DNA of 35,627 nucleotides from contig JACXVD010000043.1 of the NCBI GenBank assembly GCA_014763545.1, forward strand, positions 1 to 35,627, read 5' to 3'. How positions within the stretch are numbered: position 1 is the stretch's first letter; each line of letters begins with the position of its first letter. This stretch comes from Sphingomonadales bacterium. Its GTDB lineage: Bacteria; Pseudomonadota; Alphaproteobacteria; Sphingomonadales; Sphingomonadaceae. The notes below the pieces were generated by a model that made no database searches, had not been told where the DNA came from, and saw only the letters and a list, made by a program, of their open reading frames with translations. The translations under genes were made by a program, and so were the position numbers. Positions 8,365 to 16,468 of the stretch are shown here, piece after piece.

Positions 8365-11355
8365 CTATTTGCCCTTCGCAGCTTGCTCCGCCCCGCCGCC
8401 CGCGGGCGTCGCTTCGACCAGCTTCTGCCCCTCGGGAATGACAGCAAGCCGCCAGCCCTTGCGCCCGCCGAAATAGCGTTTGGCAAGCGCCTGCATCGCT
8501 TCGGGCGTGGTCCGCGTGTAATCGGACAGGATGTAGCGGATCAGCCCCACACGGCGCGGATCCTGCGATGCGCCTTCGAGCTGGTACATCCAGAAACCAT
8601 TGCCTGTGGAGGCACGGCTAATCAGCTGGCGCAGCGGCTCGGTCACGCGGCCCAGCTCTTCCTCGGTCGGCGGATTGTCGACCAGATCCTGTGCAATCGC
8701 ATCGGCTGCAGCGAAGAACACCGGAACGTCCTCCGGCTTGAGCTGCGCAAGCGCGGTGATCTTGCCGCCACCCGGCATATCGATCGGCCAATCCGATCCG
8801 ACATGCGGCGAATAGCTGGCGCCGGTCTTTTCGCGCATCCAGTCGAGCAGGCGGTTGTTGAACAGCTGGGTGAGGATTTCGAGCTGGCGGGATTCGCGCA
8901 CCCCTTCGACACCGCCGCCGGTCGGCCATGCGACCACCGCCGCGGCCTGGTTGACATCGCCGCGATGGTAGAGGACGACGGTGCCTGCATCGGTCGCGGG
9001 GAAGCCCGGTACGCGCGTCTCCACCTGCGCCGGGATCGGCTCACGCGGCGGCAGCGCGCCAAAGGTCTTCTTGAGCGCGTCGAGCGCCGCTTCCTTGTCG
9101 AAATCGCCAAAAATCATCACTTCGACCGGCCCCTGCTTCAGCAGCGGTTCCCACACCTGGCGGAACCCTTCGGGCGTGGTCTTGGCGATCGTATCGGGAT
9201 CGGGCGTCTTGAGGCCCGGATCGCGACCCGAGACGAGATAGTCCAGATCGCGCGACAGCACCCCGCCCGGGCTGGTGGCGTAGCTTTCATACGCCAGCCG
9301 CGAGGCTGCCTGCGCACGCAGCACCGGGTTGGCATCCCAGCGCGGCATCGCCAGCTTGGCGGCGAAGAGATAGAGCTGGTCGGCCAGGTCTTCCCGCCGC
9401 GTCTGCGCCGAAAACAGGAAGTCGGCATCCTCGATGTCGAAATCGAAGCCCATCTTGCGCCCGGTGGAAATCCGGTCGAGCTCTTCCTGGCCCAGTTCCC
9501 CGACGCCCGAGCCGATGAGCGCCATCTGCCCGAGCGTGCGGTAGGCAGCGTTGCCGGCATCGAAGGCGCGATCCCCCGCACCGAAACGCACCTTCACCGC
9601 GACACGGCCCGGTTCGGCATCGTTGGGCCAGATGATCGCCTTCACCCCGTTGCCGAGGTCCACCTGTTCGATTTCCAGCAGGCCAATCGGCTTGTCCGAC
9701 ACCACCGTTCCCGGCGCGCCGATCGGCGGCAAGTCGGAGAAGGAGATAGCCTTGGCTGCGAGCCGCGCACCCGAATCGGCCTCCACCGGCGCTGCCATCG
9801 CCATGCGCAGCGCGGCCGGGTCAGCCTCATTCGTATCCGGTGTAACGTAGACCGCGCGCACCACGTCGCCCTTGAACAGGCTGCGCGTGTGGGCGAGGAC
9901 ATTGGCCGGGGTAAACTGGCCTTTCATCCCGCGGAACACGTTAAGCACGGTTTCCGGCGCGGCGACCGTTTCGCGGATGTCGACGGCCTGGACCAGATCG
10001 TCGGCCAGCTTCGATCCCGGTTGCACCGAGCGTTCGGCAACGGTGCTGGCGAAGCTGACGTCGAATTCGGCCAGCTCGCGGTCGATTTCTTCCTGCGTCG
10101 GCGGTTCGGCCAGCGCATCGGCAATCACCGCGCGCACATCCTTCATGGCCGATTGCCAGTCCCCGCTGAGCGGCGCGAAGGAAACGAAGGTCGCGTCGGT
10201 CGAACGGCTGACATCGTCCTGCTGAACCTGCGCATAAAGATAGGAGCCACCGGCACGCGCGCGCGATTCCAGGCGGCGGTTGATGATCGCCTGCGCCACC
10301 GCGTCGAGCAGCAGGCCCTGATTATACACGATCGTGTCGGTCACCGGGCGCCAAGGGCGCATGATCGCATAGCTCATCGACCGCGGCAGGTCGGGTTCGA
10401 CCAGCACCTGCGTCTCGCCGATGGGATTGGCAGGATCCGCACCCGCCGGAGCCTTGGGATCGCCGAAGTTGGGCGCGGCGACATGAGGGCCCTTGCCCTT
10501 CCAGTCACCGAACCATTGTTCGATCATCGCGGCCAGTTGCATCGGGTCGGCATCGCCAGCCACCACGATCACCGTGTTTTCCGGGCGATACCAGCGATCG
10601 TGGAAGGCGCGGACGCTGGCGGGCGTTGCGGCGAGCAGCGTCTGTTCGGTTCCGATGGGCAGGCGATCGGCCAGCAATTGTCCGGCAAACAGGGTCTGGC
10701 GCGTTTGTTCGGCCACCCGCTGCCCAGCCCCGCCATTCTCACGCTTTTCAGCCAGGACGATCGGCACGTCGGCCTTGAGGTTGGATGCCGACAGCGCCGG
10801 TTCGCGGACCATGCCCGACAGGAGTTTGAAGCTTTCTTCCAGCTTCTGCGGCGTGATCCCGGGCAGGTCGAGCTTGAACACCGTGTGCGTCGGGCTGGTT
10901 TCGGCATTGGTATCGCTGCCGAATGTGGCGCCCATATCCTGCCACTTGGGGATCGCCTGACCGTCGCCGAGATATTTACTCTCGCGGAAGGTGAGGTGTT
11001 CGATCAAATGGGCAAAGCCGCGTTCGCTGTCCTTTTCGTAGAGCGAGCCCGCGTCGATGCGGATGCGGATCGAAACCTGCCCCGGCGGCACGCCGTTGCG
11101 CCGCACGGCATAGCGCAGGCCATTGGGCAGTTCGCCGAACACCCATTCCTTGTCATGCGGAATGTCGCTGCCGCGATACAGCCAGGCCTTGTCGTCGCTT
11201 TGCAGGTATTTCGGCTTGGGAACCACCACTTCGGCTTCGGTCTTGATCGCCGGATTGCGGTTCTGCGAACTCTCCTGCGCCGAAGCGAAGGGCGCAAGGA
11301 GTACGAAGGGAAGGACGAGCGCGAGACGCCGGACGGCGCGCGAAGAAGTGATCAT
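8365..11355 (-). CDS. Secreted M16 family zinc metallopeptidase (pitrilysin-like, two-unit)
   Basis: This 996-residue protein begins with a Sec-type signal peptide (MITSSRAVRR, then a hydrophobic stretch to APFASAQ, cleavage near residue 26), so it acts in the periplasm or outside. The first M16 unit holds the inverted zinc motif HLIEH at 116-120. The third ligand is probably E203 or E206 in VLAEKREN. A second M16-like half (about residues 540-990) lacks the motif, as is usual for the structural partner half. The size fits PqqL/pitrilysin-type single-chain enzymes. Substrate is unknown; degradation of periplasmic peptides is a family-based guess. The frame stays open far upstream, but the signal peptide fixes the start at ATG 11355. 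It is divergent from nfuA across a 138-base gap. Confidence 0.9.
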   Translation of the reverse strand: MITSSRAVRRLALVLPFVLLAPFASAQESSQNRNPAIKTEAEVVVPKPKYLQSDDKAWLYRGSDIPHDKEWVFGELPNGLRYAVRRNGVPPGQVSIRIRIDAGSLYEKDSERGFAHLIEHLTFRESKYLGDGQAIPKWQDMGATFGSDTNAETSPTHTVFKLDLPGITPQKLEESFKLLSGMVREPALSASNLKADVPIVLAEKRENGGAGQRVAEQTRQTLFAGQLLADRLPIGTEQTLLAATPASVRAFHDRWYRPENTVIVVAGDADPMQLAAMIEQWFGDWKGKGPHVAAPNFGDPKAPAGADPANPIGETQVLVEPDLPRSMSYAIMRPWRPVTDTIVYNQGLLLDAVAQAIINRRLESRARAGGSYLYAQVQQDDVSRSTDATFVSFAPLSGDWQSAMKDVRAVIADALAEPPTQEEIDRELAEFDVSFASTVAERSVQPGSKLADDLVQAVDIRETVAAPETVLNVFRGMKGQFTPANVLAHTRSLFKGDVVRAVYVTPDTNEADPAALRMAMAAPVEADSGARLAAKAISFSDLPPIGAPGTVVSDKPIGLLEIEQVDLGNGVKAIIWPNDAEPGRVAVKVRFGAGDRAFDAGNAAYRTLGQMALIGSGVGELGQEELDRISTGRKMGFDFDIEDADFLFSAQTRREDLADQLYLFAAKLAMPRWDANPVLRAQAASRLAYESYATSPGGVLSRDLDYLVSGRDPGLKTPDPDTIAKTTPEGFRQVWEPLLKQGPVEVMIFGDFDKEAALDALKKTFGALPPREPIPAQVETRVPGFPATDAGTVVLYHRGDVNQAAAVVAWPTGGGVEGVRESRQLEILTQLFNNRLLDWMREKTGASYSPHVGSDWPIDMPGGGKITALAQLKPEDVPVFFAAADAIAQDLVDNPPTEEELGRVTEPLRQLISRASTGNGFWMYQLEGASQDPRRVGLIRYILSDYTRTTPEAMQALAKRYFGGRKGWRLAVIPEGQKLVEATPAGGGAEQAAKGK

Positions 11356-11403
11356 GCGAAGTGTATAAGGGGCAAATCGCTGAAGGGATAGTGAACGGAA
11401 GCG

Positions 11404-11425
11404 CGGACGGCGCAATTGCCGTCCG
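11404..11425. repeat. Inverted repeat in the M16/nfuA divergent intergenic region
   Basis: CGGACGGC (11404-11411) and GCCGTCCG (11418-11425) form an 8-base perfect stem with a GCAATT loop. A second, weaker pair (GTGCCAC and GTGGCAC, 20 bases apart) lies just downstream toward nfuA. They sit between two divergent starts (11355 and 11494), so they may be operators or form a structured nfuA leader. No known regulator box is recognised. Confidence 0.4.
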
Positions 11426-11493
11426 ATCTGTGCCACCACGCACCCGTCATGCCGGTCTTGTGGCACGCAAGCTCTGCGACTACATCGCGATCT

Positions 11494-12072
11494 ATGTTCA
11501 TCGAGACCGAAACCACTCCGAACCCCGCGACGCTCAAGTTCCTGCCCGGGCAGCAGGTCATGCCGTCGGGCACCCGCGAATTCACCTCGCCCGAGGCGGC
11601 CGAGGTATCGCCGCTGGCACAGGCGCTGTTCGATACCGGTGCGGTAACCGGTGTGTTCTATGGCTCCGATTTCGTTTCGGTCACGGCTGGCCCGGGCGCG
11701 GAATGGATGCATCTCAAGCCGCAGGTCGTCGCGATCCTGCTCGACCATTTCGTCAGCGAAGCGCCGCTGTTCGTGGGCGGTGACGCCAGCGGCATCGCGG
11801 TTCCGGGCGAAGAGGCGATGGCGGTCGAGGACGATCCCGCCGATGCCGATGTGATCGCCCAGATCCGCGAACTGATCGACACGCGCGTGCGCCCGGCGGT
11901 GGCCAACGATGGCGGCGACATCGTCTATCGCGGTTTCCGCGACGGTGTGGTCTATCTCCAGATGCAGGGCGCCTGTTCGGGCTGCCCATCTTCGACCGCC
12001 ACCCTCAAGCACGGCATCGAGGGCCTGCTGAAGCATTACGTCCCCGAAGTGAGCGAGGTCCGCGCCGCCTGA
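11494..12072 (+). CDS. nfuA: NfuA/NifU-like Fe-S scaffold or carrier protein
   Basis: This 192-residue protein carries assembled Fe-S clusters to target enzymes. It has an N-terminal Nfu_N domain starting with the family hallmark MFIETETTPNPATLKFLPG. A C-terminal NifU domain follows, with CSGCPSS (C161 and C164) holding the shared 4Fe-4S cluster at a dimer interface. I set the start at 11494 because the family N-terminus begins exactly there; longer in-frame starts upstream add unrelated residues. The ribosome site is weak. It is divergent from the M16 peptidase and precedes tsaB by 132 bases containing no recognised gene. The radical-SAM enzyme MiaB encoded downstream is a plausible client, but that is inference. 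Confidence 0.93.
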   Translation: MFIETETTPNPATLKFLPGQQVMPSGTREFTSPEAAEVSPLAQALFDTGAVTGVFYGSDFVSVTAGPGAEWMHLKPQVVAILLDHFVSEAPLFVGGDASGIAVPGEEAMAVEDDPADADVIAQIRELIDTRVRPAVANDGGDIVYRGFRDGVVYLQMQGACSGCPSSTATLKHGIEGLLKHYVPEVSEVRAA

Positions 12073-12204
12073 ATCCCGGCTGGAGGCTGGCGTTCTGCGG
12101 GCCATAGTCCGAAGACCGGCTTGCCACGCAGCCGCCGCTCATGCCATCGGATTGGCAGCATGGCGCCCGCAGGCGTCGACTTTGCGATGGGACAGATTTC
12201 CGCA

Positions 12205-12816
12205 ATGCGCATGCTCGCGATCGATTGTTCGACCGAAGCCTGCTCGGTCGCCCTGTTCGACGGGGACGAGCTTGTCGCGGGCGACCATCGCATTCTCGGC
12301 CGCGGCCACGCCGAACAGCTTGTGCCGATGATCGCGGCATTGCCAGACAAAGGGCGTGCGGAGCGGATCGTCTGCGCACTCGGCCCGGGAAGTTTTACCG
12401 GCATCCGCATCGGCATTGCCACGGCCCGTGCGCTGGGGATCGCCTGGCGGGCCGAAGTGCTCGGCTACCCCACGTTCTCCCTTATCGCGGCGCGCAGCTA
12501 TCAGCGCGAGCCCCGCCCGGTTACCGTGTGCATGAATGGCGGCCATGGTGAGTGGTTCGTGCAGAATTTCGCCGACGGGACACATGCCGAGGACGAGGTC
12601 CGCTCGCTGCCGCCCGGCGATGCGGCCCTCGCCTGCCGACACCAGCTCATCGTGGGCAATCGGGCGCATGAACTGGCCGCTTTGCTGGGCGATACGCGCA
12701 CTGCGCTCGACCTGATGCCCGATGCACGGCAAGCCGATCTCTTGTCGCCAGGCCTGTTCCAGGCCGAGATGAAACCACTCTATGGGCGCGGCCCAGACGC
12801 AAAGCTTCCGCAATGA
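12205..12816 (+). CDS. tsaB: tRNA t6A37 threonylcarbamoyltransferase subunit TsaB
   Basis: TsaB is the non-catalytic partner of TsaD in making N6-threonylcarbamoyladenosine at position 37 of ANN-decoding tRNAs. The 203-residue protein has the ASKHA-type N-terminal strand MLAIDCSTEACSVALF and the TsaB hallmark GPGSFTGIRIG at 60-70. The start could be ATG 12205 or 12211; an upstream in-frame ATG at 12187 is less likely by homology. None has a strong ribosome site. The stop overlaps the rimI ATG by four bases, reproducing the widespread tsaB-rimI pair. Confidence 0.92.
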   Translation: MRMLAIDCSTEACSVALFDGDELVAGDHRILGRGHAEQLVPMIAALPDKGRAERIVCALGPGSFTGIRIGIATARALGIAWRAEVLGYPTFSLIAARSYQREPRPVTVCMNGGHGEWFVQNFADGTHAEDEVRSLPPGDAALACRHQLIVGNRAHELAALLGDTRTALDLMPDARQADLLSPGLFQAEMKPLYGRGPDAKLPQ

Positions 12817-13268
12817 TCGACGATCTCGACCGGATCATGGCGGTGATGGAAACGGCTTTCGAACCGCATTGGGGGGAAGCATGGAACCGGCGACAGGTGT
12901 CGGATTCGCTGCGCTTTCCCAACACTTATTATCGCCTGGTCGATCAGGCGGGTGCAACGCCGGAAGGCGAAATGCCCGCTGCCGGTTTTACTCTGGTCCG
13001 GGCCGCGCCCGGTGAAGAAGAACTGCTGCTGATCGCCGTCGATCCCGATTGCCGGGGGCATGGGCTCGGCGGCGAGTTGCTGCGACTATTTGCAGAGGAT
13101 GCGCGCACCCGCGGTGCCGAGAAAGTATTTCTCGAAATGCGCAGCAACAATCCGGCGCAATCGCTCTATCTCGCGAACGGGTTCGAGCCCATCGGCAGGC
13201 GAAGAGACTACTACCGCCTGTCCGATGGAACCCGGATTGACGCGATTACATTTGGAAAAACACTGTAA
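12813..13268 (+). CDS. rimI: Ribosomal protein S18-alanine N-acetyltransferase RimI (GNAT)
   Basis: This 151-residue GNAT acetyltransferase has the acetyl-CoA loop CRGHGLGG (RGHGLG at 81-86) and the C-terminal NNPAQSLYLANGFEPIGRR motif typical of RimI. By family it acetylates the N-terminal alanine of ribosomal protein S18, although alphaproteobacterial RimI can have other N-terminal targets. Its ATG overlaps the tsaB stop (ATGA). It is followed by about 150 bases without a recognisable gene before the MucR-like locus. Confidence 0.88.
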   Translation: MIDDLDRIMAVMETAFEPHWGEAWNRRQVSDSLRFPNTYYRLVDQAGATPEGEMPAAGFTLVRAAPGEEELLLIAVDPDCRGHGLGGELLRLFAEDARTRGAEKVFLEMRSNNPAQSLYLANGFEPIGRRRDYYRLSDGTRIDAITFGKTL

Positions 13269-13417
13269 TTTCCGAATTGGCTGCATCTTTTACCATGTTT
13301 ACGGCGTGAAAAATCGCATCGTGAGCTTGAATTGCCCGCAAGCCTGGATCATTCGCTCCGTCCAGCCAGGCGATTGGCGCTCGTGAACTCAAATGGTCGC
13401 ACTCGCGAAGAGGTATA

Positions 13418-13462
13418 ATGGAACAGATTGAAACTGACATGAGGAGTGCGGCAAAAAGATGA
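13418..13462 (+). CDS. 14-codon leader ORF overlapping the MucR-like start
   Basis: The peptide MEQIETDMRSAAKR is preceded by AGAGG five bases before its ATG. Its TGA overlaps the ATG of the MucR-like gene (ATGA at 13459-13462). It may be a coupling leader, the surviving N-terminal codons of a decayed mucR, or chance. A TATAAT hexamer overlaps its start (13414-13419), and if used as a -10 box it would place transcription start inside the ORF. Function not known. Confidence 0.25.
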   Translation: MEQIETDMRSAAKR

Positions 13463-13653
13463 CGATGCTCAAGCGGCACCTGACCACTGAACACGGCATG
13501 ACCCCGGACGAATATCGCGCGCGCTTCAACCTCGCGCCCGATTATCCGATGGTCGCGCCCGATTATGCCGACACCCGCCGCGAACTGGCGAAGAAGATCG
13601 GCCTTGGGCGCAAGCCTGGCCAGCGCCGCGGGCGCCGCAAAAAGGCCGTCTAA
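13459..13653 (+). CDS. Truncated MucR/Ros-family regulator (DNA-binding C-terminal part only)
   Basis: The 64-residue product MTMLKRHLTTEHGMTPDEYR and onward, with NLAPDYPMVAPDYA and LAKKIGLGRK, matches the C-terminal zinc-finger and DNA-binding half of MucR/Ros regulators and ends in a basic tail (RRGRRKKAV). Family members are usually about 130-150 residues. Here the first ~80 residues, which include the oligomerisation part, are missing. In the same frame upstream of the ATG the codons read H-E-E-C-G-K-K, which resembles the CxxCGKK start of the zinc finger, and then meet two stop codons (13435 and 13429). GAGGAG lies 12 bases before the ATG, a long spacing. It could be a pseudogene, a frameshifted gene, or a genuine short DNA-binding protein. 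The first finger cysteine is absent from the translated product. Confidence 0.6.
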   Translation: MTMLKRHLTTEHGMTPDEYRARFNLAPDYPMVAPDYADTRRELAKKIGLGRKPGQRRGRRKKAV

Positions 13654-13704
13654 TCGTCGGCTTGCCATTCCTTCCGGATGCAAACGCGTTGGAAGGTTGA
13701 GATA

Positions 13705-13743
13705 AACGCCTCACCGCAGTAAGCCGGTGGGGCGTTTTCTTTT
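13705..13743 (+). terminator. Intrinsic terminator after the MucR-like gene
   Basis: AACGCCTCACCG (13705-13716) pairs with CGGTGGGGCGTT (13725-13736) in a 12-base stem with one G-U pair and an 8-base loop, followed by TTCTTTT. It lies about 50 bases after the MucR-like stop and 16 bases before the fur start, so fur is probably transcribed by partial read-through or from a promoter overlapping this region. Confidence 0.85.
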
Positions 13744-13758
13744 GGAGCCTCCGCTGCC

Positions 13759-14175
13759 TTGCAAATCGACCTCGAACAATTGTGTGCCGACCGGGGGCTG
13801 CGCATCACCGAACAGCGCCGCGTCATCGCCCGCGTGCTGTCGGAGAGCGAAGACCACCCCGATGTGGAACTGCTCCACCAGCGTGCCTCGCAGGTCGATC
13901 CAAAGATTTCGATCGCCACCGTTTACCGCACCGTGCGCCTGTTCGAAGAAGCCGGCATCCTCGACCGGCACGATTTCGGCGATGGCCGCGCGCGCTACGA
14001 ACCCGCGCCCGAGGCGCATCACGATCACCTGATCGACGTCGAAACGGGCAAGGTGGTCGAATTCGTCGATCCCGAGCTGGAAGCGTTGCAGCGCCAGATC
14101 GCCGAGAAGCTGGGCTATCGGTTGGTCGATCACCGGATGGAGCTGTATGGGGTCCGCCTCGACCGCGAGGATTGA
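13759..14175 (+). CDS. fur: Fur-family metal-responsive repressor
   Basis: This 138-residue Fur protein has a winged-helix DNA-binding part (LRITEQRRVIARVL, then ISIATVYRTVRLFEEAGIL) and a metal-binding dimerisation part with AHHDHLID (HHDH at 87-90). The only cysteine is C9, so the structural CxxC zinc sites of enterobacterial Fur are missing, as in many alphaproteobacterial members, some of which respond to manganese (Mur). Which metal it senses cannot be told from sequence. A TTG start at 13759 with GGAG 11 bases upstream fits the family N-terminus. The 3' end overlaps plsC by 29 bases. Confidence 0.9.
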   Translation: MQIDLEQLCADRGLRITEQRRVIARVLSESEDHPDVELLHQRASQVDPKISIATVYRTVRLFEEAGILDRHDFGDGRARYEPAPEAHHDHLIDVETGKVVEFVDPELEALQRQIAEKLGYRLVDHRMELYGVRLDRED

Positions 14176-15046
14176 TCCCGCCGAACTGCGTGCGCTCGCT
14201 GCAGCGGGCCATTCCACGCCCCTTTCGCTTGTTGGCAAGGCGCGCATGGCGCTGCGGGTGGCCGGGCTGCTCGTTTCATTGCTGGTGCATGTCCCGCTGC
14301 ATTATCTGTGGCGCACGGTCGCCTATGGCTCGCCCTTCCCCAAGAGTTTCCTGAAATCCGCCGCGTGGATCTGCGGTGCGCGGGTGGAAGTGCGCGGCAC
14401 GCCGCTGCGGCGGGATGTCTTTTTCATTTCCAACCACGTCTCATGGATCGACATCCTCGCGCTGGCGGGCGCGAGCGGCACGGCTTTCGTCGCCAAGGCC
14501 GAATTGTCCAAAGTGCCCGTGATCGGCTGGCTGTGTTCGCTCAACCGCACCGTATTCGTCCAGCGCGAAGCGCGTGGGGACGTCGCCGGGCAAATCAATG
14601 CGCTCAGGGAATCGCTGGCGGACAATTGGTCGGTCACCGTCTTTCCTGAGGGCACTACTACCGACAATCACTCGCTGCTGCCGTTCAAGACATCACTGCT
14701 CAAGGTGCTCGAACCGCCGCCGCCGGGCGTGCTGGTCCAGCCGGTGCTGCTCGACTACGGCGATGCGGGAGAGGAACTCGGCTGGATCGGTGAAGAAGGC
14801 GGGCTGAACAACGCCCGGCGGGTCTTGTCGCGCAAAGGCGGCTTTGCGGTGCGGATCACCTATCTCGAACCCTTCAGCCCGGAAGAACACAAGGGCCGCA
14901 AGGCGATTGCCGCAAAGGCCCGTGCCGAGATCGAGGCCGCCTTGCTCGCAGCGCTGGGCAAGCCGCTGCGCGAATTCGTGCATGACGTGGGGCCGGTACG
15001 CTACAATGCGCCGAAAGGTGGCGACACGCCGCCTTTGGATTCCTGA
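14147..15046 (+). CDS. plsC: 1-acyl-sn-glycerol-3-phosphate acyltransferase (PlsC-like)
   Basis: This 299-residue acyltransferase has a hydrophobic N-terminal segment (about 36-56), the catalytic HxxxxD in NHVSWID (96-102) and the phosphate-binding FPEGT (166-170). By family it acylates lysophosphatidate in the inner membrane to make phosphatidate. The ATG at 14147 has GGAG close upstream but lies inside fur. A later in-frame ATG at 14246 would still keep the whole catalytic domain, so the N-terminus is uncertain. The plsC gene between fur and miaB is a neighbourhood I recognise in sphingomonads. An ornithine-lipid acyltransferase (OlsA) is an alternative for this family. Confidence 0.87.
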   Translation: MGSASTARIDPAELRALAAAGHSTPLSLVGKARMALRVAGLLVSLLVHVPLHYLWRTVAYGSPFPKSFLKSAAWICGARVEVRGTPLRRDVFFISNHVSWIDILALAGASGTAFVAKAELSKVPVIGWLCSLNRTVFVQREARGDVAGQINALRESLADNWSVTVFPEGTTTDNHSLLPFKTSLLKVLEPPPPGVLVQPVLLDYGDAGEELGWIGEEGGLNNARRVLSRKGGFAVRITYLEPFSPEEHKGRKAIAAKARAEIEAALLAALGKPLREFVHDVGPVRYNAPKGGDTPPLDS

Positions 15047-15071
15047 CGAGCTTTCGCTATAGGCGCGCGCC

Positions 15072-16406
15072 ATGCAAGAAACCGCCCCTCCCCGGACCTA
15101 TCGGGTCAAGAGCTTCGGCTGCCAGATGAACGTCTATGACGGCGAACGCATGGCCGAAATGCTTGCCCAGCGCGGCATCGCGCCTGCGCCAGAGGGGGAA
15201 GAGGCGGACCTGGTGGTGCTGAACACCTGCCATATCCGAGAGAAGGCGGCGGAGAAGGTCTATTCGGATATCGGCCGCCTGCGCCGCGAAGATGGCTCGA
15301 GCCCGCTGATTGCCGTCGCCGGTTGCGTGGCGCAAGCCGAGGGCGAGGAAATCATGGCGCGCGCACCAGCGGTGAGCATGGTGGTCGGCCCGCAGGCCTA
15401 TCACCGGCTGCCCGACATGCTCGACAGGGCCGTGGCGGGCGAGCGTGCGACCGATACGGACATGCCGCCGATCGCCAAGTTTGATGCCCTGCCCGCGCGC
15501 CGCCGCACCGGGCCGACGGCCTTCCTCACCGTGCAGGAAGGGTGCGACAAGTTCTGCACCTATTGCGTCGTCCCCTACACCCGCGGCGCGGAAATCTCGC
15601 GTCCCTATGCCGATCTGGTGGAAGAGGCACACAGGCTGGTGGAGGCAGGCGCGCGCGAAATCACGCTGCTGGGGCAGAACGTCAACGCCTGGCGCGGAGA
15701 GGATGGTGCGGGTCGCGGCATCGGCCTCGGCGGGCTGATCCGCGCGCTGGCCAAGGTCGATGGGCTGGAACGGATCCGCTATACCACCAGCCACCCCGCC
15801 GACATGGACGAAGAGATGATCTCGGCCCATGGCGAGGTCGCCAAGCTGATGCCGTTCCTGCACCTACCGGTACAGAGCGGCTCCGACCGTGTGCTGAAAG
15901 CGATGAACCGCAGCCACACCGCCGACAGCTACCTGCGCCTGCTCGAACGGTTCCGGGCAGTGCGCCCCGACATCGCCCTGTCGGGTGATTTCATCGTCGG
16001 CTTCCCCGGCGAGACCGATGCCGAGTTCGAGGAGACGCTGAAGCTCGTCGACGAGGTGGGCTATGCGCAATGCTTCAGCTTCAAATATTCGCCCCGCCCC
16101 GGCACGCCCGCTGCGACGATGGACGGGCAGATCGCGAAAGAGGTGATGGACGACCGCCTCCAGCGCCTTCAGGCCGCGCTCAACCGCGATCAGCTCGCCT
16201 TCAACCGCGCCTCGATCGGCAAGCGTTGCGCCGTGCTGGTCGAACGCAAGGGCAAGTATCCGGGCCAGTGGCTCGGCAAGTCGCCCTGGCTGCAATCGGT
16301 CCATTTTACCGGCGAAGTGCAGCTGGGCGACATCGTGACGCTGGAACTGGTCGAAGCCGGCCCCAATTCCCTTGCGGGCCAGTTGCTGGCCGCCGTTCCG
16401 GCCTGA
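15072..16406 (+). CDS. miaB: tRNA-2-methylthio-N6-dimethylallyladenosine synthase MiaB
   Basis: MiaB is a radical-SAM methylthiotransferase that adds a methylthio group to i6A37 in tRNA. The 444-residue protein has the N-terminal UPF0004 domain with three cluster cysteines (C17 in SFGCQMN, C53 in [10 protein letters not shown]85 in AGCVAQ). The radical-SAM motif is CDKFCTYC (C158, C162, C165). A C-terminal TRAM domain (about 375-440) is also present. The HIREKA sequence separates MiaB from RimO and MtaB. Two 4Fe-4S clusters are expected, so it depends on Fe-S delivery of the kind NfuA provides. In many bacteria phoH follows miaB directly; here two unrelated genes intervene. Confidence 0.95.
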   Translation: MQETAPPRTYRVKSFGCQMNVYDGERMAEMLAQRGIAPAPEGEEADLVVLNTCHIREKAAEKVYSDIGRLRREDGSSPLIAVAGCVAQAEGEEIMARAPAVSMVVGPQAYHRLPDMLDRAVAGERATDTDMPPIAKFDALPARRRTGPTAFLTVQEGCDKFCTYCVVPYTRGAEISRPYADLVEEAHRLVEAGAREITLLGQNVNAWRGEDGAGRGIGLGGLIRALAKVDGLERIRYTTSHPADMDEEMISAHGEVAKLMPFLHLPVQSGSDRVLKAMNRSHTADSYLRLLERFRAVRPDIALSGDFIVGFPGETDAEFEETLKLVDEVGYAQCFSFKYSPRPGTPAATMDGQIAKEVMDDRLQRLQAALNRDQLAFNRASIGKRCAVLVERKGKYPGQWLGKSPWLQSVHFTGEVQLGDIVTLELVEAGPNSLAGQLLAAVPA

Positions 16407-16468
16407 CCCGACCCGGAGCGCGCGAATATCCATTTGCTATCGGCAACCTGGCCGTGCGAACACGGCGC

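Noticed and set aside
7903-11391. Very long plus-strand open frame (1162 codons) opposite the DAHP synthase and M16 peptidase genes
   Set aside because: It is antisense to two genes with clear catalytic motifs. Its translation is Arg/His-rich with no domain, as expected for a GC-rich shadow frame.
11356-12105. Upstream extension of the M16 peptidase frame to 12105
   Set aside because: The signal peptide begins at ATG 11355, and the extension runs antisense through nfuA.
13414-13419. Perfect TATAAT hexamer before the MucR-like gene as a promoter
   Set aside because: No acceptable -35 element lies 16-18 bases upstream, so it is mentioned only as context for the MucR-like locus.
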